Assembly: GCA_947172415.1 (NCBI GenBank)
Contig: OX359189.1
Coordinates: forward strand, 7,454,501 to 7,518,500
Source of the DNA: Chondrosia reniformis
Taxonomy: Eukaryota; Porifera; Demospongiae; Chondrillida; Chondrillidae
DNA length: 64,000 bases
Direction of reading: 5' to 3'
The position numbers were made by a program, and so were the translations under genes. This document shows, piece by piece, positions 1 through 12,400 of this stretch. Each line of letters starts with the position of its first letter. Positions within the stretch are counted from its first letter, which is position 1. The notes under the pieces are model-generated. The model was not told the DNA's origin, did not search any database, and was given only the letters and a program-made list of their open reading frames with translations.

Positions 1-3000
1 AAGAAGGATCTCTAAACATGCCTTCCAGCTTGAGTGGCATGCCTTTCCTGCCGATGAAGTTTCCACCTGGACTCACATCCCAAGGCACCATGAGCGCTCC
101 TTCGGCTGATGATTCTCCTGGGGTGACTACTACCGCTAAATCGGACGATTCAAAGAAAACGCCAATGAACTCTTCGTTCCCATATTACGGGGCTTACCCC
201 GGTCCCATGGCTTTCATCCCCGTCCCTCTCTTCCCCAACTTTCAGTTGGATAAGGACGGAAAGCAACCCCAATTGCCGCAATGGCCAGGGGGGTTCAACT
301 CCCAGCAGCTGGCACTGTGGCAGATGTCGATGCAAAAGCACTTTATGGCCATGAAGAAGAAGGAACAGCAATCCTCAACAGAAGATTCTGATACCTCTGG
401 TCAGGAGAAGAGAGACAAGGTGGACAAGTCTTCTAGTGAGGCACTGTCTCCAAAGGTTGAACCTTCAAGTGGAGGAGAAGATGATGGTAGGTTGACCAAT
501 ACTTTAAACAGAGTATTGTATTTTAGCTTTTCTCGATTCCACAGCGCTGCAGGACTTGCTTTAAGTCTGTGCATTTACGTCTTACAAGTGTACCTGTGTT
601 TGGAGCAGAAGTATACATATTGATAAGATGCTTGCAAATTGTTGCAATTGTTTATCTGAATGATCAACATTTGGGTATCTAGAATAAGGAATGGATTTTC
701 AATTCTTTTTCATCGTTGTGTGGATGGGGGATTCCAGCCATAGTTAGGGGTTTTTATAAAGTAGTTGGCTACATTTTTTTTCATTTCCCTTGATTGCATA
801 GTTTGTTAAACACTTTTGAAGAATCGGGTGTGTTTTTATGTTTCCCAATCTTGTACACAACTACACAGACTTGCTTCAGTATACAAAGGTGTATACGCTG
901 TACTAAGAATGTCTACAGTTTAATAGTAACAATAATGGTATTAATTGAAGGTGTAAATCAAAGGATGATATTTGTACCAGGCCATGAGACACTGGGTATA
1001 AAATACACACATGCACTATCAGTAAAGCATATATGTACATAGAAAGGTAGAGAGATAAAACTCTTGTATCCTCATCCAAAGCTCTCACTAGGTTTAGTTC
1101 CCTATAGGCCTTTTACTCCAAAGTAGATGTAGCATGTTGGAAAGTGGTGTGTTAGATTATTCATACGTATGTACGTACATTCATATGTATAGGTGATAAC
1201 AATTAGGGATGTCAAAATTGCTACATTTCCACATATTTTCCAACTCTTCAAAAGCTAGCTACATATATACACATCTCTATGGTAACATAGGGCAGAAAAT
1301 AGTGAAGTGAAATTCACTATTTTTTGCAGACAAGTATTCTAGTGGAGTTGCTATGATTAAACAGTTGCAAGTATTCATAGTAACAAAATTTCATCAGTTA
1401 AGATGCATGCCTTCATTTACGGAAACAGAGCTGATTATCACATGATATGCATGTGATGTTTGGAACATGAAATACAATTGTTACTTTGATGTGGCTGCTT
1501 TAATCTTTAGCAACATCAGTTTAGCAATTTTTAAAATGAGATTTTGATACAGATATATACATATATTGGTTTAAATGAGCTCAGCAACACAATTTTGAAA
1601 ATTTGTGTTTCTGGGGTTCGTTTAAACCATACTATTCTCAATGAACGCAGCAAATAATGCTTATCATTTCATATACGTATGTACATACATATATAATTGG
1701 CCTAGTGTAACAATAGCTTTAGAAATATGCTTTGATGAAGTATTCACAATTCTTTCAATATATAACCTTAGGAAACCCCCTTTCCGGCTGAGAACCATTC
1801 TTTGTGTGTTGTTTTGTTAGATAAGAATTGGGTTGCTATTTAACCAGGTTCTTTTGATATTGTGCAACTGTTACTTCCATACATCAAAGGGGTCATGTGT
1901 GTTCTGTTGCCATGGTGATATCATTGACATGCATTATTTAATCTTTCCTAGACTGACTTTGTGGGCTGCAATACCTTACATAAGTTACCCAACTATGTAC
2001 ATAGTATTTGTGTTCCTATCTGGTTAGTTTCTTTGTTATGGAAGAGATAAAGAATGTATGATTTAGAAGTTTAAAGTTTACCTGATGCGAAGTTTATACT
2101 AAGTATAGCTGCGGTACAAATCAGTAGACATCAGAATAAAGAGAAGCTTGGAAATATAATACTCTTAAAATTGTTAATTTTTCCCTAGTTTAACTGTGTA
2201 CATACGTATGTCTGTACTTGTCAATGAATGTACCCATCAGGAGTTTGCACTTTTTAAAATATTCATTCCTCCTCAGTCGGGAAGTGCCTCCCCCATGCAG
2301 CTCTTCCTATGAGACCACCCTCCCACAATAGCAAGCAGCTGCAACATTCCTATATAAGTTACGTACTTGCATTATATATGTACCCAAAAAGTGTCCCACG
2401 TGTCATGAATTTATTTATAGAAATTTAACTACATTCATGACTGAAATAATGCTATTCATAGAAGTGATGGGGATTTCCAGGTGTGCTTTGTTTATAACGG
2501 TGCTATATATATGCACCTACTGTATACACTTACACATCCTGAAATAATATTGAAATTTTAAGTATTATTCAAAAAGGTGTTTTTCACAAATCCTAACTGA
2601 AGGGCCTCAAGGTTAACAGGAACTGTTATGTAAAGCCTTTTATTTCCTCTGAACTCATTGTAAACCTCATAATATGACTCATGTAATGTGTACTTGTGAA
2701 GAAGGTAATGTGAAGTCATATAAGGTATCCATGAAAAATCTAAGATACCATTTTCCTACATGCTATGCCTATTCTGTAAAAGAGCCTATAGGGGAACTAA
2801 ACCTGAAGAGAGCTTTGGATGAAGATACAGGAGTCTTTTCTTCCTTTTATTCATCTTCTTCTCCACTGGGTCAGACAGCCATTTCTGGGAATTCCACCCT
2901 TCATCAGTGATCCTGGGAGTCTTTGTCTTTTTCTTTATCTTGATCTTCTGTGAATCCTTGTACGTATGTACTTAGTTCCATTTGCAGTACCTTTTGGATC

Positions 3001-6000
3001 AGTTGTCCAGACCGGATGTGAGTACTAATCTAAATTACAAGAGGTTAAGAAACATATGAAATATAGCACACACAAGATACACATGTTGCAATTGGTAACT
3101 CACGCCTACCATTTGAACAAACTTTCCCACTAGAATGACATCACCATGCAGCGATAACCTTTTGAGATTACTGATTGCAATGTCAGGTCTGGACAACTGA
3201 CCCAAAAATTATTATATCTGCAGTTGGATCAGGTGACTATAGGAATGGGACAAACTATACCACTTAAAACTTCCACTGATAGCTTTATTGTTACTAATTG
3301 CATGACCTGTGAATCATCTTAATAGTAACAATTACATATTGACTGTAACAGTAAAGAATGTTAGATGTGGATGAAAATGAGTTTAAGATCTGATGCCAAC
3401 CTAAAGCTACTGTATGTTTGATGCCCTCATCCTCAAAAGTCGAATATTGAGAGTGTTAGACGCATATCCAAATACGGCTGGCTCTAATATATCTTACACA
3501 ATCTATCTACGTATATCAACATATCTGCTAAATACGTACTTATAAATCAGTATTTTAAAGTAAAACTTTATTTAATATTACCATGCGTCACTCCTGAACA
3601 GTTTGGTCACTATATGATTCATCCACACACTTACCTACACGGTGTGGGTGTGGAATTGTGTGGGCTACTTTTGAATTGAAACAGTCAGGGTCACATGAGA
3701 TATACTTCACATGTGGATGTATACAAGTGGGTGTATTTTGATATTCAATTGTACATCTTCCACTTTAATGGTGTTACCTTCAGTATTAGCTAGCTGACGT
3801 ACATGACGTTTTCTTTCAAGTTCACATAGGAACGCTATTACATAATTAACTTTTTTCCTGTTGCTTTAAAACCATTTTAGTTTATTGCTACGTATATACT
3901 TTTAAACACTCTAATCCAATTATCATGTCTATGAAGCTAAGGAAACACAAAGATAATAGACTAAAACACAATATTCCTAGACTAATGACTTATGGCAAAC
4001 CTATAGAGCTTTGGATGAGGATACAATTAGGCTTCTTTTCTTCCTTCTCCACTAGGCCAGACAGCTGTTTCTGGGAATTCCACCCTTCATCAGTGACCCT
4101 GGGAATCTTTAGCTTCTTCTTCTAATCCCTTCTTAGTGTCATATCTGTATAGCTGTCTACACCATAATCAAAAAATACACAAAACTCAAGGATTAGGATA
4201 TTTCGACTTGTCGGTCTTCATCAGCAATAATGAGATTACATGTACCAGTAAATAGAGAATGAGTGACTAGGTTGAATTATGTGTAAAGTACATGGATATC
4301 TAGACTAGTAGAGAAGGAGGGAGATAAGAATCACATAAAACCTTATAGTATGTATACATAGTCATGGTGAGGGGAAGACAGCTGTTATTCATTGAATAAT
4401 AAAGAATGTAAAGACTATTCTACGTAAAAGAGATTATAGGAAAGTTGTGTTTTTGGTAATTTCAAGTACTTTAGTGTGAGTTTATATATGCATGACTTGT
4501 GCAATGGTGAGTGAGTGCTGGTACTGATCTAAGGTGGACCCATGTATAGTGTTTGGGATGAGTGTATATGACAGGAAGTTTGTAATACATATACCAACTA
4601 TGGGTTTGTTATCATTCGTTAAGTAAGGGTAATGTTTTAGTAAAGAATACAGCAATTTTTATTTTATCAACCAAGTATAGATTTCACAGACAAAAGACTT
4701 AGATTATGTTATTGTGTACTGCTCTATCTCCTAATTTGTATATTCATATCTTAAGTATAGTACATACTACCTATCTACTAAAGTGATAATATGTATATAA
4801 ATTGCTAATTGTAGGGGTTTCCCTTCTAGCCAATCAAATCCTAGCCCTTGCATTAGTAATTTTGGGAAGTTTCAACCATTTTCTAAATTCTCCCCTTAGC
4901 CTTATTAAGGGTAGTTTCCTGGAATAATTGAATTCATTATGGCAAACCCCATCATTTATTTCTCCAGCCTTGGGTGTATATAAAGGCTGGCTGAATGGTA
5001 GCACCATGACAACGTGTCAGTATGTGCTTTTTTAAGTTTAATATTTTAGCCTTTATCGTTTTATACTTAGATGATAAACCAATCAGGACTTCAGTTATTA
5101 TGGCGGGAAGTCATAATAAAAAACAAAAGAGAATCAGACAAGAGGACAAGATTGGAGTGGATGACATGGACCAGACACTCACAGTGGATCCGTCCACAGT
5201 AGAGGAGGATGAGTCGGTTGAGAACAAAAAGGAACAAACAGGAGATCCTCCGTCCCCTACCTCCTCCGACAATTCCACCAGCACCAACCAATCTGGTCCG
5301 CATGACGTACTCCTCAGGGTGAGCGAGGCTCATTTGGCCCTCCTGGGTGATGAGGATGGAGACACTCCTCTTCATCTGGCTATTATCCATGAGAGGGTGG
5401 ACTTGGTGAAGGAAATGTTGAGAACCATTACCAACGTGAACATGCCCCTTGACTGTGCAAACAGAATGAGACAAGTAAGAGCTCTTCCTTTCCTACTAAC
5501 CACAAGTCTAGCAAGTGAGAACGTACGTACGTACCTGCGTTTATACAATTACATAAATATATGTGGCTCACAATGCACACAGAGTCCCTTATCTGACTTG
5601 GGAATTTTAGAACCCCAAATTCTATAGTACTAAATATACCTTGTGGTTATTCAGCAACAATTAACCTCTACATAGGTAAGTGTATTCATTGTCAGGTAGA
5701 ACTGTGAGTTAGTACTTAAGGTTGAGTTATTAAATGGTTCTAACCAACCTAAGGTAGTCCGAGCGCTTGTGTCGAACATACCTCTCTATATAGTATCTTG
5801 GTATGAAACACAGGTGAGCATACAGTAGGTATATATACTGTTCCTATTTACGTATTAAACTTAAGACTATCCATATTATTATTAGGCACCCAAAACATTA
5901 CATCACATGTCACCTTCTTCTATTTAACCCTTTAAGGCCCGTAATCCACTTTAACTGTTAACATACGTAATATGTATTTAACTGTTAACATACGTAGTAT

Positions 6001-8021
6001 GTATTTAACTGTTAACATATGTATGTAGTATGTATTTATGTAAAATATGTTTTGTAATTACGTATTATTCAACAATTATAATCTCTTATTTTTGTAATTA
6101 TATTCATTGTTAATGATTAAATTCAATTCACACTCTGACACATGTTCAGTAATTATATTCATATTCTCATAAACAATGAATAATATAAACTTTTATGCCT
6201 GTGAAATTCATAATATAGAAAAAGAAAACAGAACTACAAAGGGAAATGCTTTCCTCTTTTTCTTTAGAACTTTTTGTCACAAAATGAAGTTCTTTGATTT
6301 TTATGACAATCATTTTAATTAATTTTCTAGACACCTCTTCATTTGGCAGTCATCACTCAGCAACCAAAAATGGTTGAACTCTTAGTGAACGCTGGAGCTT
6401 CTGTGAACTTTCCTGATCGCAAGGGAAACACTTCCATACACCTGGCTGTGCAGAGGAGAGACATGAAGTGTTTAAATGTTCTTTCAAAGGCTACAAGTCC
6501 TATCCCTGACTTTAATGCACAGAACTTTCAAGGTATATAAATATATGACAGTACTTATATATAATGGTCCCAATGACAGTACTTATATATAATGGTCCCA
6601 ATGACAGTTATACTAAAATGTTTAATATCAATGTTAACAATCTTTACATATTTATTTTTCCAATTTAAACCCAATAACTACTTATTTATCTCTCGGATGG
6701 AACATCTTTCGAATTGTTGAGTGTCTAAAAACACAGTTTTTGGTATTTCTTTAAACCCAATAACTACTTATTTATCTCTCGGATGGAACATCTTTCGGAT
6801 TGTTGAGTGTCTGTTTTGGTATTTCTTTTGGTCAAACATTGCTACCTGGGCCTTCATCAGTCAAAAGATGTTCAATCCAAAAGATACATTTGATGCAGTT
6901 AGAAGGAATCCTTATGATATATATTAACTACTTTTCAGACTAATCCAGCTGTTTGTGCTGTTTCTACAGGTCTGGCGCCCGTCCATTTAGCTACGCAGGA
7001 GAAAAGCTTGGATGTGCTCAAGTTTCTCTTTCAGATGGGAGCAAATAAGAACTCCCAAGATGCTACTTGTGGCCGTACAATGCTACATTATGCAGTTGAG
7101 ATGGAGAATGTCAAATTAGTAAACTTCCTGACGCAGGAAGGTTGTGATACCAATGCCATTACATATTCCGGTATGTTACATTATGTATATAAACTTTGTA
7201 CATTTCTAATGTTTCATGGATATGGGAAGTCTTTATAATATTATCATGCTTCTGTATTTATATCAATTATACAAGGAGTATATCTCCTACACAGGACGAT
7301 CTCCTATGCCACAAAGTCAGTAAATAAATAATATAGTCGAAATTATCTGTATATCCATCTTCACCTAGGTCTGCCCTTTGTTTTCTTCCTTCCACTTCCC
7401 CTTAAAACTCTCTTCACTGCTCTGTCCTCATCCATTTTCTCCTACCAAACCTCTTTTCTTTTCTTACTATATTTTATCCTTCTTCTTGCTTCCCCTCTAG
7501 CTCCTTAATATCTTCATTTCTTCTGCTTATTATTACGTACGTTCAAATGTTTGTATTTCCCTTTAGGGAACACTCCTCTACATATTGCTGCTGGTAGGAA
7601 AATGAAAGATATTGTAGCCCTTCTCATGGCATATGGGGCAAACCCTTCAATTGCCAATAGTGAAGGTGATATTCCTCATGATCTTCCTCCAGCCATTCTT
7701 GTAAGTGTACACCAAGTTACCTGTTTATCCATATTTTGGAGAAAGTTTTGTATTATTGTGGTTTGTTCCTATAACTGTTTGTTCTGGTTGTTTATACCTC
7801 AACCATGAGGTGAGCAGTGTGTTTTTAAGCATAGTAGAGCTATATACCTACGTATGTATATACTTACAAGCTCTCACTATTTTGTAGATAGCATATCTAT
7901 TTTAACTAAGAAGTGTTACTACCTAGTATATGACTTCACATAATGTGTTGCATAATCTTACGCAATCATCACTTTTCTTTATATTTTCTAACTTTAGTAT
8001 TCCAAAGCCAAGAGGGTGTAA
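1..8021 (+). CDS. BCL3: Bcl-3/IkB-like ankyrin-repeat protein (5' end outside window)
   Basis: Six exons with consistent phase: <1-486, 5071-5474, 6331-6532, 6970-7170, 7567-7700 and 7998-8021 (TAA). From the first Met at 18 this gives 477 aa, but the frame stays open to base 3, so more protein may lie upstream. Residues 1-156 are rich in Pro, Tyr and Met (FPYYGAYPGPMAF), then acidic/Ser. A basic KKQKR cluster near 173-177 could be a nuclear localisation signal. From about 250 come six ankyrin repeats and a partial seventh. Blocks such as DEDGDTPLHLA, TPLHLAVIT and GNTPLHIAAGR match the Bcl-3 and p100/p105 ankyrin domains. These domains bind NF-kB dimers in nucleus or cytoplasm. No Rel homology or death domain is visible, and the Tyr/Pro-rich N-terminus favours Bcl-3 over the tail of an NF-kB precursor. 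Intron 1 is 4.6 kb. The internal Met at 5101 lies in an ATGGCGGG context and could start a shorter form. The ankyrin call is firm; the subtype is less so. Confidence 0.88.
1054..1168 (+). repeat. Main interspersed element, partial
   Basis: It carries the half with ATCCTCATCCAAAGCTCTCA, TAGGTTTAGTTCCCTATAGG and AGATGTAGCATG. Plus orientation is defined by the CAGGGTCACTGATGAAGG strand. Confidence 0.8.
2730..2960 (-). repeat. Main interspersed element, near full length
   Basis: It runs from AATCTAAGATACCATTTTCC through CACTGGGTCAGACAG and TTCATCAGTGATCCTGG to TGTGAATCC. Confidence 0.85.
3985..4126 (-). repeat. Main interspersed element, partial
   Basis: It contains GAGCTTTGGATGAGGATAC, TGTTTCTGGGAATTCCACCC and CATCAGTGACCCTGGGAATC. 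Confidence 0.85.
5950..6035. repeat. Short tandem repeat, about 28 bp x 3
   Basis: The phrase TAACTGTTAACATACGTA and its variants recurs three times. It lies in the intron between exons 2 and 3 of the Bcl-3-like gene. Confidence 0.7.
6545..6607. repeat. 30-bp duplication just after exon 3 of the Bcl-3-like gene
   Basis: A unit containing ATGACAGTACTTATATA and ending GGTCCCA occurs twice head to tail, starting about 13 nt inside the intron. Confidence 0.8.
6664..6926. mobile_element. Foldback-type element with internal duplication
   Basis: The segment CGGATGGAACATCTTTCG occurs twice, and a reverse-complement arm (AAAGATGTTCAATCC) follows near 6865-6880, with CCTTCATCAGTC between the arms. 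A related copy lies at 53424-53583, where the arms match better. It looks like a small non-autonomous inverted-repeat element in intron 3 of the Bcl-3-like gene. The superfamily is unknown. Confidence 0.5.
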
Positions 8022-8817
8022 CAGCGTACCAGTGATAAATTGCTTTATATTTTTGAGGACAAGCTACTATGTACATGTGTATGTGCGTATATACATCTGC
8101 TAGCTCTATATGGTGCATCAGCCCTGATCAACTTGTTTTCATTACACACTGCACAATATCTCACTGAAAATGTAAACACTGAATTTCTGTTGTACTATTT
8201 TTACAAGTTAACCAATAAGAAGCAGGCAAACATTTGTGAGCATTGTTGTCATGGATACCACATCACTGCTTTGACATGACAATCTAACACTATGCAGGTA
8301 TACCGGTGCAAAATCAGGAGGAACTTGTTATACATATATATAGTAACATTACTAGTGGAGGCTTACAAGTCTATAATCAACAGCTTTGCACCAGATAAAC
8401 TTTATAATTGGCTGTGTAATATTTCTCCAATTTGAGGGCTGGCCTTAACATTGTCCTAACCCATATTTATTATCACAGTGTATGTACATAGCTAAACATA
8501 TATAATACGATTTTTTCACTTTCAGAGAGTACACAGACTTGCTATGGCTTAACAACTGAACATGATGCAATATTAAGCTTACATTGCGACACGGATATAG
8601 ATATAAAACAGGTCTGCATGTACAGCTAGGTGATTATGTCTATTGCTGGTATAAACATAAGGTATGATGATCTTGGCTAAAAATGTGATTGTGAAAATCA
8701 ACTACAAAGTTAAGGAAATAGCTGTTTCAAAAATGCTACACACAAAGTTACATACATACGTACATGTAAATACAGAAGCTTGGACATATGTTTATATTTC
8801 GGAAATATACAGTGGGT
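8022..8817. other. Convergent intergenic region between the Bcl-3-like and glutaredoxin genes
   Basis: Both genes end here and must place their 3'UTRs in this 0.8 kb. I see no canonical AATAAA close to either stop, and no coding exon, RNA gene or clear repeat. Confidence 0.5.
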
Positions 8818-11800
8818 TCATGGATTAATGACGTGCAATTCAACTAATCTTGGCTTCATTTTCCCCAAATCATGCATCTTCAAAGTTTCGTCACATCCTC
8901 CAATACTTTGACCGGCAATAAATACTTTAGGTACCTGGATACAGTACAATACCAACAGAGTAATACTGAAAGAGGAGAGATATGAAATTTAGGTATACGT
9001 ACATGTATATGTATATACGTATAGATTCCAAAATATAAGTTTTAAAAACAATTGTGAGGAATGTAATTCAGTAATCACTTAAGTGACTTGACATTTTACA
9101 AAGGTTACGTGCTCCGTACATGTTTATTTGTCAGTTTTTGTTTAACCGGAAAGTCTTGTAATATAAGTATAGAATTTTTGTAATATTGCATGACTTCGAA
9201 ATACATAGCACATTGATTTATAATACAGTACATGTATATCAGGAGGAATAGGAAGTTTGGCAGCTATGATGAAATACAAAGTTTGAATATGAGGTGTTAC
9301 TATATTTAGTCACATTCAATGGGCATGTTCTTTGATTAACAAAGGCTATATCCAATTACATACCTGTTGAGAGTATTACATCATAATTAGTGTGCATACG
9401 TCACATATATCTGAACCTGTACCAAACAAGTGAGATTAGCTCACATAAAACAGTGTCTAGGTCAACCACAAGAGAGGTGACTATGTACACAGCTTGAATG
9501 TTAAACTGATACTCTATCTAAAGTCATAATTAGAAACAGACATTCATGTATATAACAGCTAGGTACATTAAAGTATGTCTTCTGTCAGATCTACAAATCT
9601 ATATGTGACAGCTGTCTGAACCTAGCTTATTTATGTACAACTAAATGACCAAATATGGATCAGATTTTGAGTCCCTTACTGTGTGGGAGGAGCCTATATT
9701 GTTCAAACAATTAGTTACAATGGTCATACTAGTGACTCCTGAAATTAGAACAATTTTTAAGGCGCAACTGTATGGATTATAACTGTTCCCACATTTGCTC
9801 ATTTGAAACATTGCAGTCAGAACAAGAGTGCAAGAATTACATAATATGCTTCTGCAGGCATATATCGAGTGAGATTGCTACAAGTATATACGTATGTGTG
9901 TGCACAAGTTTTTGAATTATTAGTAAACAACAAGAACTGATTAACTTCTAACTTTTTTCAAGCTATTCTCAGTCTATCCTCCTACGTCCTTGTAGGTCAG
10001 AGGATATCCTACTTGTGTGATTGAATTACGTTTCATGAGTTTGACCTAATACAATGCATAATCACTGAACCTCAACCGCCACTTCAGTGTTATGGATTGG
10101 CTACCTTAGGTGCTAATGCGCACCCTTGAGAAATAATATTTACACAAAAATGGAGAGGCCTTGGTTACAATGCTAAAATTAAAAGAAGATACAAATCAAA
10201 TATTCTGTCAGACTACGTAGTTTTATGTGTTTGGCCATGGTATATTCATTCTTGTAATTAAGTGTATAAACAGAAAAGTAAATCACTTTAAATTGTTGTG
10301 CTAATAAGAGAACTAAGTCATAATACTATGGAGATGTAGGCATTACATATTAAAGAAAGGGAATACAGAGGACTATCCAAGATTCTTTATTCACTCCAGG
10401 ATCTGGCCATATTGCAGGAGAACTCCTCCCCACACAATGGTACAGGGGCTACCAGACTATGTCACCAGATATATGGTTTTATAGACCATCCCATCATGAG
10501 TATGCTAGAACCTTTACAGGTAATCCAGTGGCACAAGAGAAACATGTTAGTATATACATATATAGAAAACAAACAAGACTAACAGAAAAATACAAATACA
10601 ATTAGTAACAAATCATGAAAAATCTAAGATACCATTTTCCTACATGCTATATGCCTATTCTGTAAAAGAGCCTATAGGGGAACTAAACCTGAAGAGAGCT
10701 TTTGGATGAGGATACAGAAGTCTTTTCTTCCTTCTTTCATCTTCTTCTCCACTGGGTCAGACAGCCGTTTCTGGGAATTCCACCCATGACAGACTGACCA
10801 GTGGAGTTTCATATTATGGCTGGCTATTCTGTAGCTGGTAGACGTCTTGTGTCATCATATATTATTTAATATACTCTCTTAAGTAAAGATCCTATAGCTA
10901 GCTCACAGTACACTTAACCATACCTACCAACTCAAATATGAAATATTTAGTATCTGTACTCTTGTGGGCACTTGCTAACAACATATCAATCTCAGTGAAC
11001 ATAATGCTAAAGTGATAATCAGATGGAGTTGTGTGACATCATAGCTGTAACAACTCTTGAGGGATTAGAGGCATTCCTGAGCCACTATTTAACATCACTT
11101 CACCTCAACACCATCATCACCTCTAATCCTTGAGGATTAGAGGCATTCCTGAGCCACTATTTAACATCACTTCACCTCAACACCATCATCACCTCTAATC
11201 CTTGAGGATTAGAGGCATTCCTGAGCCACTACTTAACATCACTTCAAATGTACACATCACACAACCAATGTAATCCTTCTTCTGGTATGGGGTTCAGAGA
11301 GTAATCTTTAGATTCACAAACTGACTTCAATCAATGTTCTACCCTTCATCTTAGTGTAACAAGTATAGAACAGAATTGTGTCATAAAAAACAGACCAGTA
11401 TGAAAACATTGTAACAAACACTGTAAGATAGCCCAGAATCATACAAGCAATAGTTTCAACTTTACAAGTAACTCCAACCTCCATCACCAGACCAGTACAA
11501 AGCGTGTCATTTCTAAAAATAAAACTATAAATTATTTTAAAATTGAAGATACCATGTTTTGGAGCAAAATAATTCCCACACACTAATGTGAAAAACGTAA
11601 TTAAAACTATTGAAATAAAAAGGAAAAGGAAAAGGAATATAAATCTAATTTAGATCAGTAGAGCCGGTAACTTTGTGATTAATCATATATATCAAAGGTC
11701 ACAAATTTAATCTTTTAAAAAGGTCGCTGCCGTTGGAATAAAAAATCACACATGTACATTTAAAAGATTTCTACAGGTTTAGGGCTAATAAAAGTACACA

Positions 11801-12139
11801 AACACGTGTAGAAGCAATGGAGCGTGCGGAAAAGTCAACAAAGTCTAGTGAAGAGGTGTGTATGTTGGTCGTGAGGTGCCGTAGGCTAACCGTTCTAGTT
11901 CCAGTGGCTTCTTGTAAGCAATCCTGGATCTGCTTCATGTCCTCCCTCTTGGTTATATCGATGATATGAATAGGGGCACTTAGATCGCCGAAAAGCTTTT
12001 TAACTCGCGCACAGAACGGACAATTCGGCTTGACAAAGACGACAATCTGGTGAGTCCTGATTTCGCTTTCCAGCCATTGCTTGGTTTTGGAATTTAGCTT
12101 AGTCTTGCCGGCGTTCTCTGACGACTGCGAACCACCCAT
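8818..12139 (-). CDS. GLRX: Glutaredoxin (dithiol, CPFC active site), two exons
   Basis: Exon 1 is 12139-11891 (83 codons) and exon 2 is 8934-8818 (TGA at 8818-8820), joined in phase 0 across a 2956-bp intron, giving 121 aa. The fold is complete: C40-P-F-C43 active site after a VVFVKP strand, TGTRT (79-83) continuing as VPKVFI (cis-Pro 85, split exactly at the intron), then the glutathione-binding G95-G96-C97-D98. Family members reduce disulfides or protein-glutathione mixed disulfides with GSH. The N-terminus MGGSQSS fits an N-myristoylation site (Gly2, Ser6), which would target it to membranes; no mitochondrial presequence is evident. The donor is the weak GTTAGC, but the exact family junction supports it. 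The ATG lies 261 bp from the TM2D3 stop codon on the same strand. GLRX-2-like is the nearest description, and orthology was not tested. Confidence 0.9.
10610..10790 (-). repeat. Main interspersed element, 3' part cut off
   Basis: It starts AAAATCTAAGATACCATTTT and breaks off after GGAATTCCACCC. Confidence 0.85.
11053..11245. repeat. Tandem repeat, about 77 bp x 2.5, with palindromic junctions
   Basis: A unit containing GAGGCATTCCTGAGCCACT is repeated. Each junction is a near-perfect hairpin, CCTCTAATCC-TTGA-GGATTAGAGG. It lies in the glutaredoxin intron. Confidence 0.8.
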
Positions 12140-12400
12140 CTCTCCTGTTCAACCAACACACAGAGATAGCTCACTGTACCACAGGGAAAACCCTTCCTCG
12201 GTGCGTAAGTGGGCGTTCCTAATTAGAAGCGTATTGCTTCATTTAACACTTGTATAATGGAATGCATTTAGAAATATTCTCTTGACCAAACAACGTTAAC
12301 ATTGACATATAAGGACAAATACCAAAGATATGAGAGAAGGACACGTGTATGGGGTCATAATTACAGACAGATTATGGAGTTAATTGCAAAATTTCTTTCA
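12140..12400. promoter_or_regulatory. TM2D3-glutaredoxin intergenic region
   Basis: Only 261 bp separate the TM2D3 stop from the glutaredoxin ATG on the same strand. It must hold the TM2D3 3'UTR and the glutaredoxin promoter. No clear motif was recognised. Confidence 0.4.

Larger units (their letters stand above)
487..5070 (+). other. Intron 1 of the Bcl-3-like gene
   Basis: Gene-free 4.6 kb between donor GTAGGT and acceptor TTATACTTAG. It holds three copies of the window's main short interspersed element (about 1054-1168, 2730-2960 and 3985-4126). Near 4190-4240 there is a piece with the GGTCTTCATCAG motif seen in the foldback elements. Otherwise I see AT-rich sequence and no further coding exon. 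Confidence 0.6.
8935..11890 (-). other. Glutaredoxin intron (2956 bp)
   Basis: Gene-free stretch on both strands. It contains one reverse copy of the main interspersed element (10610-10790) and a tandem repeat at 11053-11245. No further coding exon was recognised. Confidence 0.6.

Noticed and set aside
5022..5070. Met at 5022 as the start of the ankyrin protein
   Set aside because: Exon 1 (ending 486) joins at 5071 in correct phase with a good acceptor, and the bases before 5071 read as intron.
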